The notes: generated by a model not told the origin, from the sequence alone. A stretch of 8,740 nucleotides of DNA from an uncultured Tepidimonas sp. (GCA_937949455.1 CALEDU010000142.1:1-8740), one strand, 5' to 3'. Positions 1 to 7,146 are shown, counted from the stretch's first letter. Numbers and translations are program-made.

Positions 1-13
1 TGGGGCCTTTTTC

Positions 14-949
14 ATGCCTGAACCCCGACCGACGATGACACCCCCGGCCCACGACCCCGCGCACGACCTGCAGATCCGCCGCCTCGCCGACGCCAGCGTC
101 GAGATGCACCTGTTGTCCGAGGACGGCACGCGCCCGCCGCCAGACGCATACCGCTTGGCGTTCGTCGACCCGGAGTTCCTGCTGCGGCGCGAGACTCGCG
201 GCATCCGCTTCCAACTCGAGTTGCTCAAGCCCGATCTGATGCAGGCCGACGCCGGCATCGACAACACCATTGTCGTATTTGGCAGCGCGCGCTTTCGCGA
301 GCCGGCCGAAGCCGAAGCCATCTGGAAACAGGCACACGCCCGCGGCGATGCCGAGGCGATCCGCCGCGCCGAGGCACTGCGGCGCAATGCCCGCTACTAC
401 GGCGAGGCGCGGCGCTTTGCCCAGCTGGTGGCGGCCTATAGCCAATCTTGCCCCAAGGCGGACCAGCTCTACATCGTCACGGGTGGAGGACCCGGCATCA
501 TGGAGGCTGCCAACCGAGGTGCACACGACCAGGGTGCACCCAGCGTTGGACTCAACATTCTGCTGCCGCACGAACAAGCGCCCAACCCCTACATCACGCC
601 ACATTTGCGCTTCAAGTTCCACTACTTTGCGCTGCGCAAAATGCACTTCATGATGCGCGCCAAGGCGCTGGTGGCTTTCCCTGGGGGCTATGGTACGCTG
701 GACGAGCTGTTTGAAGTGCTGACCCTGGTGCAGACCCGCAAGGCCAAGCCGGTGCCGGTGTTCCTGTACGGCAGCGCGTACTGGAAGCGCTTGATCGACT
801 TCGACGCCATGGTGGACGAGGGCGTGATCGCCCCCGAGGACCTGAATCTGTTCACCTATGTGGACACGCCCGAGGCGGCTTGGGAGGGCATCCGCCACTT
901 TTACGGCCTGCCCGAGGCCTGCCCGGTGGACGGCTCCCCCGCGCAGTGA
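14..949 (+). CDS. Long-form LOG-family (TIGR00730-like) Rossmann-fold protein, probable nucleotide phosphoribohydrolase
   Basis: A 311-residue protein with the LOG (lysine-decarboxylase-like) signatures: FGSARF at residues 89-94, GGGPGIMEAANRGA at 157-170, an Arg-Lys pair at 208-209 and PGGYGTLDE at 223-231. In the family the glycine-rich loops bind the phosphoribosyl part of a nucleoside 5'-monophosphate and the PGGxGTxxE glutamate helps cleave the N-glycosidic bond, releasing base and ribose 5-phosphate; the older label lysine decarboxylase is not supported for this family. It is expected to be cytosolic, with no signal peptide or membrane segment. It is longer than minimal LOG proteins (about 180-200 residues) through a roughly 80-residue N-terminal extension and an Arg/Ala/Glu-rich helical insert at about 95-147. 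The start is uncertain: ATG 14 has only a weak GGGG upstream, ATG 35 is in frame, and the frame is open to the window edge, so a start outside the window is possible. Its substrate cannot be read from sequence. It converges on mnhG. Confidence 0.9.
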   Translation: MPEPRPTMTPPAHDPAHDLQIRRLADASVEMHLLSEDGTRPPPDAYRLAFVDPEFLLRRETRGIRFQLELLKPDLMQADAGIDNTIVVFGSARFREPAEAEAIWKQAHARGDAEAIRRAEALRRNARYYGEARRFAQLVAAYSQSCPKADQLYIVTGGGPGIMEAANRGAHDQGAPSVGLNILLPHEQAPNPYITPHLRFKFHYFALRKMHFMMRAKALVAFPGGYGTLDELFEVLTLVQTRKAKPVPVFLYGSAYWKRLIDFDAMVDEGVIAPEDLNLFTYVDTPEAAWEGIRHFYGLPEACPVDGSPAQ

Positions 950-976
950 GCGGGATAGCTCGTGCGGGACGCGCCT

Positions 977-994
977 GCGTCAACGGTCTGACGC
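977..994. terminator. Possible bidirectional hairpin between the convergent genes
   Basis: A 6-bp perfect inverted repeat (GCGTCA / TGACGC) with a 6-nt loop lies 27 nt past the LOG gene stop and spans the mnhG stop codon. No U-tract follows on either strand, so it is not a classical intrinsic terminator. It may slow or protect transcript ends at this convergent junction, where stop codons are 30 bp apart. Chance occurrence in GC-rich DNA is quite possible. Confidence 0.25.
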
Positions 995-1327
995 GCGGCG
1001 TTCTGGTACGGCGTCGCGCGGAACCGGCGCTTTGGACGCCAAGCGCAAGTGCAGCGCCGCCTGCCCCATCAGGCTGGCGGACACCGGCGCCGTGACGAAC
1101 ACAAACAGCGTGATCAACAGTTCTGCGATGCCGAGCCGGCCATGCGCCAGCGACACCAGCATGGATGCGATCAACACCCCGCCCACGCCCAGCGTGGAGG
1201 CTTTGGTGGGGGCGTGCAATCGCATGTAAAAGTCGGGAAAACGGATCAACCCGATCGCCCCGACGAGCAGAAAAAACGACGCGACCAAGATCAGCATCGC
1301 CGCCAGGTTTTCCAGTACGACGCTCAC
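980..1327 (-). CDS. mnhG: Monovalent cation/H+ antiporter subunit G (MnhG/MrpG/PhaG)
   Basis: A 115-residue small membrane subunit of the Mrp cation/proton antiporter. Three hydrophobic segments lie at about 6-26, 45-61 and 68-88. The family hallmark GLIRFPDFYMRLHAPTKA occupies residues 26-43, between the first and second segments. The C-terminal tail (about 94-115) is Arg-rich and hydrophilic, probably cytoplasmic. MnhG is needed for full antiporter assembly and activity in studied systems, but its exact transport role is unclear. The start codon is GTG at 1327-1325, preceded by a strong GAAGGGGG ribosome site 5 nt upstream. It is the last gene of the operon, separated from mnhF by 13 nt, the only junction in the operon that does not overlap. 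Length and motif match the family well. Confidence 0.95.
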   Translation of the reverse strand: MSVVLENLAAMLILVASFFLLVGAIGLIRFPDFYMRLHAPTKASTLGVGGVLIASMLVSLAHGRLGIAELLITLFVFVTAPVSASLMGQAALHLRLASKAPVPRDAVPERRASDR

Positions 1328-1332
1328 GTTCG

Positions 1333-1340
1333 CCCCCTTC
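1333..1340 (-). promoter_or_regulatory. Ribosome binding site of mnhG supporting its GTG start
   Basis: On the minus strand GAAGGGGG follows directly after the mnhF TAA stop and lies 5 nt before GTG 1327. It supports GTG as the mnhG start and independent reinitiation at the one junction of the operon lacking an overlap. Confidence 0.6.
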
Positions 1341-1622
1341 TTATTCGATCACATCACCGCGGGTGACATAGCGGGCCAGCGCCACGGTCGAGACGAAGCC
1401 CAGCATGGCCACGATCAGCGCCGCCTCGAATAGCAGCTCGGTGTCCAAGCGCATATCGAGCAGAATGATCAAGGCCACCATCCCCATGTAGAGAGTATCG
1501 AGCGCCAGAATGCGGTCTGGCAACTCTGGCCCCCGCAGCAGGCGCCAACTGCACAGCAGCACCGACAGCGCAACGACGGCGATACCGACGTTCACCGCCC
1601 ACTGGAGCATAGGAGTGGTCAT
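1341..1622 (-). CDS. mnhF: Monovalent cation/H+ antiporter subunit F (MnhF/MrpF/PhaF)
   Basis: A 93-residue membrane subunit with three hydrophobic segments at about 8-28, 37-56 and 62-82. The conserved motif RGPELPDRILALD (residues 30-42) between the first two is characteristic of MnhF/PhaF; the acidic and basic residues in it and the membrane Glu near 66 (LLFEAALI) are typical of the family. Members form part of the small-subunit bundle next to MnhE and MnhG in the Mrp complex. Some homologues were proposed to act in bile-salt or cation efflux, but the operon context points to the standard antiporter role. The start chosen is ATG 1622, whose ATG overlaps the mnhE TGA as ATGA; the G-tract just upstream can act as the ribosome site. 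An in-frame GTG at 1640 would add six residues and is less likely because family members begin near the chosen Met. Confidence 0.94.
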   Translation of the reverse strand: MTTPMLQWAVNVGIAVVALSVLLCSWRLLRGPELPDRILALDTLYMGMVALIILLDMRLDTELLFEAALIVAMLGFVSTVALARYVTRGDVIE

Positions 1623-2197
1623 GACCGCCCCCCCGTGCACTCACCCTGCGGGGGGTGGAGATCGACCCGAAAAATTCGTATCAGTGGGGCCTCGTAGCGG
1701 GCTTTCATATCGGCCACCATCGCCCGCGGATCCTCGCAATCCAGGGCGTGCACCAGGATTTCACGCCGCCCTTCGTCGACGACCGTAGACACGGTCCCAG
1801 GCGTCGTGGTGATGATGCTGGCAAACAGCGCATTGACCCGCGGATGATCAGTGGCCAGGGGCACACGCAACCACGCGGGGCGCGGCCGCTGCATGGACCC
1901 GAGCGTGAGGCGAGCCACCGTGATGTTGGACACCACGATGTCCCACAACACCACGAGCAGCAGGCGCACCACCGTCGGCCAGTGCAGCCGGCTCGCATCG
2001 CCCAGAAAGGGGGCAAGCAGGCGCGGTACACCCCAGGCGAGCACCAACGCCGACAGCAAATGAGCGGGCGCAAGGCTGCGAGCAAGCAGCAGCCAGGTCA
2101 CGCCGAGCTGAAGCGACAGCACCGGATGGGAAAACAGCACCCGCCAGCCAGCAGCAGGTGTGCCGGGGCGGGTTGACTCGTGGGGAAAAGCGCTCAT
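1619..2197 (-). CDS. mnhE: Monovalent cation/H+ antiporter subunit E (MnhE/MrpE/PhaE)
   Basis: A 192-residue subunit of the Mrp complex. After a hydrophilic N-terminal stretch come hydrophobic segments at about 26-40, 43-65 and 76-97, then a soluble cytoplasmic-type domain. The diagnostic motif SIITTTPGTVSTVVDE sits at 127-142, followed by LVHALDC at 148-154, both as in MnhE proteins. MnhE contributes to complex stability and activity; homologous Mrp complexes place it with F and G. The ATG at 2197 overlaps the mnhD TGA (ATGA), and a GGAG site lies a few bases upstream in mnhD. The last codons contain a run of seven G residues on the coding strand (1634-1628); a -1 slip there would enter the mnhF frame without meeting a stop. 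The length is a little above the common 160-170 because of the N-terminal extension and the tail. Confidence 0.94.
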   Translation of the reverse strand: MSAFPHESTRPGTPAAGWRVLFSHPVLSLQLGVTWLLLARSLAPAHLLSALVLAWGVPRLLAPFLGDASRLHWPTVVRLLLVVLWDIVVSNITVARLTLGSMQRPRPAWLRVPLATDHPRVNALFASIITTTPGTVSTVVDEGRREILVHALDCEDPRAMVADMKARYEAPLIRIFRVDLHPPQGECTGGRS

Positions 2198-3861
2198 GGC
2201 CGGCTCTCCTGTACATCGGACGACAATGCGGCAGGATCACCCGGCACTGCCGGGCGGCGGCCATCATAGGGCCGCGTCGTGGGCACATCCACGCCCCCCT
2301 GACGCTCCAGCACGACGCTGGCATAGCGGGCTTTTTCGGTCAATTGCTGAGCCAGGGCGTCGGTGTAGTCTTTGATCGGTGCGGCCCAGACAGCCATAGC
2401 CACGGTCAAGGCCATGAACGCCCACGGGGCAGCCAGCAAACGCACGCTGGTGCCCGACACCTGCGGTGCCACGGCTGGCTGCACATGCCAGAACATGACG
2501 ACACCGGCGCGGGCCAGCCCCAACAGGGTCAGAAAGCCCACCCCGATCAGCACGCTCCACACCCAAGGTTGCGCGGGCAGTCCCGCCGTGCTTTGCAACA
2601 ACATCACTTTGCCCAAAAACCCAGGCAGCGGTGGCAGCCCCGCCGCCGACGCCGCGCCAAACAGCATCATGACACCAAGCAGCACGGGCTCGCGCACCGC
2701 AGGGGCCGGCTGCAGCCGGTCGTGCATGGCCCCACGCTGTGCCGCGGCCAGTTCCACGAACAAAAACAACCCAGCAATCACGACGGTGCTGTGCAGCAGG
2801 TAGTACATCGCCGCAGACAACGTCTCGGGCGTGAACAGGGCTACCCCTGCGACGATCGTGCCCACGGAGGACACGGTCAGATATGCGACCAGCCGCCCCA
2901 GGGTGTGTGCCGCCAACGCGCCCAACACCCCAAGGACACTGGTCAACAGGGCCACGGGCAGCAGCCAGGGTTGCACCGTCAGCGAGGCCGCGCCCGCATC
3001 CACCCCAAAAATCACCCAGTGGATGCGCACGATGCTGTAGACGCCCACCTTGGTCATGATGGCGAACAGCGCCGCCACGGGGGCACTGGCCGCGGCGTAG
3101 GTCCCCGGTAGCCAAAAGTACAAGGGCACCAGCGCCGCCTTCAGGCCGAACACCACCAGCAAGATGAGCGCCGCCGACTGCGCCAGGCGCAGCGACGCGC
3201 CGTCCAACCGTGCCACGTGCAGGGCGGCGTCGGCCATGTTGAGCGTGCCGGTCACCGAGTAAAACATGGCCAACCCGATCAGAAACAGCGCCGATGCCGT
3301 CAGGTTGAGCACCACATAGTGCACCCCCATGCGCAAGCGCTCGCGCCCCAGGCCATGCAGCATCAGTACATACGACGCGATCAGCAGCACCTCGAAAAAG
3401 ACGAACAGGTTGAACAGGTCGCCTGTAAGGAAGGCCCCGCTGAGCCCCATGAGCTGAAAATGGAAGATGGCGTGGAAATGCCGACCGCGCGTGTCCCACC
3501 CCCCGCAGGCATACCACAGCACCGGAACCGCCACCAGGTAGGTCAGCAGCACCATCAGCGCCGACAGGCGGTCGAGCACCAGCACGATGCCAAACGGGGC
3601 CGGCCACTCGCCCAACTCGTAGACGGTCAGCTCGCCCCCGCTGGCCCGGCCCACCAGGGCCACGGCCAGAGCCAAGCCCAGCAGCGCCGACGCCAGGCTC
3701 AGACGCCGCCGCCAAGCGGCCCGCCCGCCTTCGTGTCCGCCCCCCTGCGCTGACATCCCATCGTGATCGCCCAACAGCAGCAAGGCCATCCCGGTGAAGG
3801 ACGGCAGCAGCACCGACAGCACCGGGGCGTGCTGCCCCCAAAAACCCAGCAACGCCTCCAT
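2194..3861 (-). CDS. mnhD: Monovalent cation/H+ antiporter subunit D (MnhD/MrpD/PhaD)
   Basis: A 555-residue polytopic protein of the NuoL/M/N-like proton-translocating family (proton_antipo_M domain), one of the two large ion-moving subunits of the Mrp antiporter. It is distinguished from complex I subunits by LTGDLFNLFVFFEVLLIASY around residues 145-164 and by its operon. The membrane Glu157 in FFE and the lysines Lys241 (FGLKAAL, followed by PLYFWLPG) and Lys271 (IMTKVGVYS) match residues essential for ion transfer in MrpD and NuoM/N. A His/Asp/Gly-rich hydrophilic loop (about 31-53) follows the first membrane segment, and a polar tail of about 30 residues ends the protein. The ATG at 3861 shares one base with the mnhC stop (TGATG) and has GGAGGA 8 nt upstream. 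The ion path is probably shared with MnhA and MnhC. Confidence 0.96.
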   Translation of the reverse strand: MEALLGFWGQHAPVLSVLLPSFTGMALLLLGDHDGMSAQGGGHEGGRAAWRRRLSLASALLGLALAVALVGRASGGELTVYELGEWPAPFGIVLVLDRLSALMVLLTYLVAVPVLWYACGGWDTRGRHFHAIFHFQLMGLSGAFLTGDLFNLFVFFEVLLIASYVLMLHGLGRERLRMGVHYVVLNLTASALFLIGLAMFYSVTGTLNMADAALHVARLDGASLRLAQSAALILLVVFGLKAALVPLYFWLPGTYAAASAPVAALFAIMTKVGVYSIVRIHWVIFGVDAGAASLTVQPWLLPVALLTSVLGVLGALAAHTLGRLVAYLTVSSVGTIVAGVALFTPETLSAAMYYLLHSTVVIAGLFLFVELAAAQRGAMHDRLQPAPAVREPVLLGVMMLFGAASAAGLPPLPGFLGKVMLLQSTAGLPAQPWVWSVLIGVGFLTLLGLARAGVVMFWHVQPAVAPQVSGTSVRLLAAPWAFMALTVAMAVWAAPIKDYTDALAQQLTEKARYASVVLERQGGVDVPTTRPYDGRRPAVPGDPAALSSDVQESRP

Positions 3862-4238
3862 CAGGCTGGTCCTCCGTCATGCGCGCCCGGCCCCGCCCCG
3901 TGGCGGCTGCCCGACTCGCAGCCATCCACATGGTCAGTGCCCGTCTCGTGGTGACTGCGCAGCGCGAGTTCCACGATGAAGCCCGTGGTGGCAAAACCGA
4001 TCACGATCGCAGTCAGCACCAGGGCCTGGGGCAGTGGATCAGCCACCGGCTTGTTGCCGACCAGAATTGGATGGGCATCGGTCCACAGCCGACCCATGAC
4101 GAAGATGAACACATTCACCGCATAGCCGATCAGCGACAGGCCGAGCACCACCGGGAAGGTCCGCCCGCGCAGCAAGAGATAAACGCCGCAGGCGGTGACC
4201 AAGCCCATGCCGGTGGCCACGAGAAACTCCATGCTCAT
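3861..4238 (-). CDS. mnhC: Monovalent cation/H+ antiporter subunit C (MnhC/MrpC/PhaC), NuoK-like
   Basis: A 125-residue protein related to NuoK of complex I. Three membrane segments are visible at about 4-23, 28-48 and 71-93. The motif LPQALVLTAIVIGFA at about 69-83 and GLSLIGYAVNVFIF at 33-46 are characteristic of MnhC. In the complex it links the two NuoL/N-like subunits MnhA and MnhD. The C-terminal tail from residue 94 on is hydrophilic and rich in His, Asp and Gly (His 96, 97, 103, 113 and 120), an accessory segment likely exposed at the cytoplasmic face. The start is ATG 4238, overlapping the mnhA stop as ATGA, with AAGGA 8 nt upstream; a second in-frame ATG lies at 4232. Length is slightly above the usual 110-120 because of the tail. 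Confidence 0.95.
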   Translation of the reverse strand: MSMEFLVATGMGLVTACGVYLLLRGRTFPVVLGLSLIGYAVNVFIFVMGRLWTDAHPILVGNKPVADPLPQALVLTAIVIGFATTGFIVELALRSHHETGTDHVDGCESGSRHGAGPGAHDGGPA

Positions 4239-7096
4239 GAGTGACGTCCTTCGCGGGGTTGGATGGACTGGGGCGCTGGTAGGCTGGCCGCCCCCAAAAC
4301 CGACAGGGTCAACAGCGTAGCGCCCACCACCGTCGCATATACCCCCAAGTCGAACAAGGCGGCGCTGGCCAGCGGCAGCTCACCGAGCAGCGGCACCTGC
4401 GGATGGCCATGCGCGCTGGTGAGGAAGGGACGCCCGAACACAAAAGCCCCGGCCCCCGTGAGCCCCGCAATCGTCAGGCCCGAGCCGATCCAGCGGACGA
4501 ATCGCTGCCCGCCCCCCGTGCGCAGCAGTGCCTCGGCGCGGTCCTGGCCCATCGCCATGTACTGCAGTACCAGCGCCACGGCGGTCACCAACCCGGCGAT
4601 GAAGCCGCCACCCGGCATGTTGTGGCCGCGCATGAAGATGTAGATCGCCACCACCATCGCCACCGGCAGCACGACCGACGCTGCCACCCGCAGCAGCAGC
4701 GGGTGCTCCGCGAAGGTCCAGCGGCGCCCCTGCGCATCAACGGCCGGGCGATGGGTGCGCATCCCTTCCATCAGCGCCAGCACCCCGATGGCTGCGATGG
4801 CCAGCACTGTGATCTCACCAAAGGTGTCGTAACCGCGGAAATCGACCAGGATCACATTCACGACGTTGGCGCCGCCCCCCGTGGGCAGCGACTGTTCGAG
4901 GAAATACCACGCGATCGAGGCGTGGTCGCGCGTCAGCATCACCCATGCAATCCAAGCGATCCCTGCCCCCGCCGCCAGCGCCAGCACGGCGTCGCGCAGG
5001 CGGCGATTGCTCGTCGATTCGCGCGGGGAGTGCTGGGGCAGCAGCGCCAGGCCCATCAGCAGCAGCACCGTCGAGACCAGTTCCACCGACAACTGCGTCA
5101 GTGCCAGATCCGGTGCGGACAGCCCCACGAACACCAGCGAGGTCACCAACCCGACCACCCCCACGAGCACGACGGCCTGAAAGCGCTGGTGGTGCGTCAT
5201 CACCAGCGCCGCACAGGTGGCTGCCAGCAGCAGCCAGACGGCGACGGCCAGTGGGTTGGCCGGCAACAGCTCGCGGGCACCGGCACCGATGTGCTCGCCC
5301 GCCAGCGGGGCCGCCGCTACGACGATGGCAGCGCCCAACATCCACGCCACATAGCGCTGCAAAGAACCGTTTTCCAGCGCTGCCGACACGCGCCCTGCCA
5401 GGGCAAAGGTCGCATCGACGGCGGACTCGAAAATCTGCCGCCCGGTCAGTGGCCCAAACCAGATTTCGGATTGGATACGGTGCAGACGCCGCCCCCGGGC
5501 CAGCTGGGCGTAAAACAGGCCGCCGCCCACCAACGCCACGACGCTCATGAGCAGCGGCAGATTGACACCATGCCAAATGGCCAAGTGGTAGTCCGGCAAC
5601 GCACCGCCAACCATGGCGCTTGCCGCCACATGCACCAGGGGGCCGACGGTAGCCGCCGGCAGTATCCCAACCGCCAGGCAGACCACCACCAGCAGGATGA
5701 CCGGCAGCTTCATGCCCAGCGGCGGCTCGTGGGGATGGCGGTTGGGCACCTCGCCCAGCGGGCCGTTGAAGAACGTGTCGTGCACGAAGCGCAGCGAATA
5801 GGCTACGCTGCAAACACCCGCGATCGTCACCGCCGCCGGTAGCCACACCCCCGCTGCGGCGGCGCCCGAGACGGCTTCGGCAAAAAACAGCTCTTTGGAC
5901 AAAAAGCCATTGGTCAGCGGCACCCCGGCCATGGAAGCCGCCGCGATCGAGGACAACGTCGCCGTCCAGGGCATGAACGCCCAGAGCCCGCCCAACTGCC
6001 GCATGTCGCGCGAATGCGTCTCGTGGTCCACGATGCCGGCTACCATGAACAGCGACGCTTTGAACGTGGCATGGTTGAGGACATGGAACACTGCGGCGAC
6101 GGCGGCCAGCGGCGAGCCCAAGCCGACCAGACAGGTCACCAACCCCAGGTGACTGACCGTGGAGTAGGCCAGCAGACCCTTGAGATCATGCTTGAAGAGG
6201 GCGATGAACGCGGCGAATACCAAGGTCGCCAGCCCCACCGCGGTGACGATGCTCTCAAACCAACCCGAGCCCCCGAGCACAGGGTACATGCGCATGAGCA
6301 AGTACACGCCGGCCTTGACCATCGTAGCCGAGTGCAAGTAAGCCGACACCGGCGTCGGCGCGGCCATGGCATCAGGCAACCAGAAGTGGAACGGAAACTG
6401 CGCGCTCTTGGTGAACGCCCCGAGCAGGATGAGCAGCAGCGCTGGCAGAAACAGCGGGTCGGCCTGGATCTCGGCCGCGCGCCCCGCCATTTCGCTCAGC
6501 TCGAAGGTGCCAGCGATCCAGCCCAGCATGACCAAACCCGCTAGCATGGCCAGCCCACCGCCACCGGTGACGGCCAGGGCTTGGCGCGCGCCGCTGCGTG
6601 CCTCGGGCCGGTGGCTCCAGTACCCCACCAACAGGAAAGACGACACGCTGGTCAACTCCCAGAAAACGACCAGCAGCAGCAAATTGTCCGACAGCACCAC
6701 ACCCAACATCGCGGCCATGAAGAGCATCATCACCGCGTAAAACTTGGCTGCCGAGTCCTCCGGCGACAGATAGTAGCTGGCGTACAGAATGATCAGCAAA
6801 CCGATGACCGTGATCAGACCCGCAAACAGAAACGACAAGCCATCGAGTCGCAGCCCGATGTTCAAACCGATGTCTGCGACCCAGGGGTGGAATTGATACA
6901 CCCCCGCACCGCTCCAAACGGCTGGCGCGTGCAGGGCCAGCAAAGCCAGGCTGCAAGCGGTCACGGCCGCGGCGGCCACCGCCGTCGCGCGGCGCGAATG
7001 CGCGCCGATCCAGCCGGTCAAAGCAGTACCCGCGAGCAAGGGCAGTAAGACGATCAGCAGCAGCACGGCAATCGGTCTGGCGTGGAATAGGCGCAC
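4235..7096 (-). CDS. mnhA: Monovalent cation/H+ antiporter subunit A fused to subunit B (MnhA-MnhB/MrpAB/PhaAB)
   Basis: A 953-residue polytopic subunit from the start chosen here. The N-terminal two thirds is a NuoL-like antiporter module: Glu147 in FWELTSVSSF, Lys230 (TKSAQFPFHFWLP), Lys261 (MVKAGVYLL) and Lys401 (LSKELFF) match ion-path residues of MrpA/NuoL. Next is the MrpA-specific region with PDLALTQLSVE (Glu672) and NVILVDFRGYDTFGEITVL (747-765). From about 797 a complete MnhB domain follows, with GHNMPGGGFIAGL near 824-836, so no separate mnhB is needed. It is the first gene of the operon and carries Na+/H+ exchange together with MnhD. The start is uncertain: there is no N-terminal ATG. 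GTG 7096 is preferred because a GGATCGAG site lies 6 nt upstream and the protein then begins just before its first hydrophobic segment. TTG 7141 would add 15 Arg-rich residues, lacks a ribosome site and overlaps a -10-like hexamer. GTG 7066 is also possible. Confidence 0.96.
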   Translation of the reverse strand: MRLFHARPIAVLLLIVLLPLLAGTALTGWIGAHSRRATAVAAAAVTACSLALLALHAPAVWSGAGVYQFHPWVADIGLNIGLRLDGLSFLFAGLITVIGLLIILYASYYLSPEDSAAKFYAVMMLFMAAMLGVVLSDNLLLLVVFWELTSVSSFLLVGYWSHRPEARSGARQALAVTGGGGLAMLAGLVMLGWIAGTFELSEMAGRAAEIQADPLFLPALLLILLGAFTKSAQFPFHFWLPDAMAAPTPVSAYLHSATMVKAGVYLLMRMYPVLGGSGWFESIVTAVGLATLVFAAFIALFKHDLKGLLAYSTVSHLGLVTCLVGLGSPLAAVAAVFHVLNHATFKASLFMVAGIVDHETHSRDMRQLGGLWAFMPWTATLSSIAAASMAGVPLTNGFLSKELFFAEAVSGAAAAGVWLPAAVTIAGVCSVAYSLRFVHDTFFNGPLGEVPNRHPHEPPLGMKLPVILLVVVCLAVGILPAATVGPLVHVAASAMVGGALPDYHLAIWHGVNLPLLMSVVALVGGGLFYAQLARGRRLHRIQSEIWFGPLTGRQIFESAVDATFALAGRVSAALENGSLQRYVAWMLGAAIVVAAAPLAGEHIGAGARELLPANPLAVAVWLLLAATCAALVMTHHQRFQAVVLVGVVGLVTSLVFVGLSAPDLALTQLSVELVSTVLLLMGLALLPQHSPRESTSNRRLRDAVLALAAGAGIAWIAWVMLTRDHASIAWYFLEQSLPTGGGANVVNVILVDFRGYDTFGEITVLAIAAIGVLALMEGMRTHRPAVDAQGRRWTFAEHPLLLRVAASVVLPVAMVVAIYIFMRGHNMPGGGFIAGLVTAVALVLQYMAMGQDRAEALLRTGGGQRFVRWIGSGLTIAGLTGAGAFVFGRPFLTSAHGHPQVPLLGELPLASAALFDLGVYATVVGATLLTLSVLGAASLPAPQSIQPREGRHS

Positions 7097-7140
7097 TGGG
7101 CGCTCGATCCGCCGCAGGCAGCGACGGGGCAAGGAGCCCA

Positions 7141-7146
7141 ATTGTA
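7141..7146 (-). promoter_or_regulatory. Candidate -10 box (TACAAT) of the mnh operon promoter
   Basis: Reading the minus strand, TACAAT matches the sigma-70 -10 consensus at five of six positions, in a GC-rich spacer where such a hexamer stands out. Transcription would begin near 7134, leaving a leader of about 38 nt before GTG 7096. No good -35 hexamer lies 16-18 nt upstream; that position is occupied by an inverted repeat, suggesting an activator-dependent or otherwise regulated promoter. This is inference from sequence only. Confidence 0.4.

Noticed and set aside
2158..3111. A 317-codon plus-strand open frame opposite mnhD
   Set aside because: His/Gln/Gly-rich antisense shadow of mnhD; no ribosome site or family motif.
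2264..3994. A 576-codon minus-strand frame overlapping mnhD in another phase
   Set aside because: Longer than mnhD itself but Arg/Gly/Ala-rich without membrane pattern or motif, while the mnhD frame carries all the conserved residues.
4403..5842. A 479-codon open frame on the plus strand inside mnhA
   Set aside because: It is antisense to a strongly conserved membrane protein; its translation is rich in His, Gln, Arg and Pro with no recognisable motif, the usual product of GC-rich codon bias read on the opposite strand.
4815..5846. A 343-codon minus-strand frame within mnhA in another phase
   Set aside because: Out-of-phase shadow with low-complexity Arg/Gly composition; the mnhA frame is continuous here and conserved.
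2194..7096. Possible complex I (nuoL/M/N/K) or hydrogenase-4/formate hydrogenlyase membrane arm
   Set aside because: The NuoL/M/K-like proteins are accompanied by MnhE, MnhF and MnhG and by a C-terminal MnhB domain, and no NuoH or soluble hydrogenase/NADH module genes occur.
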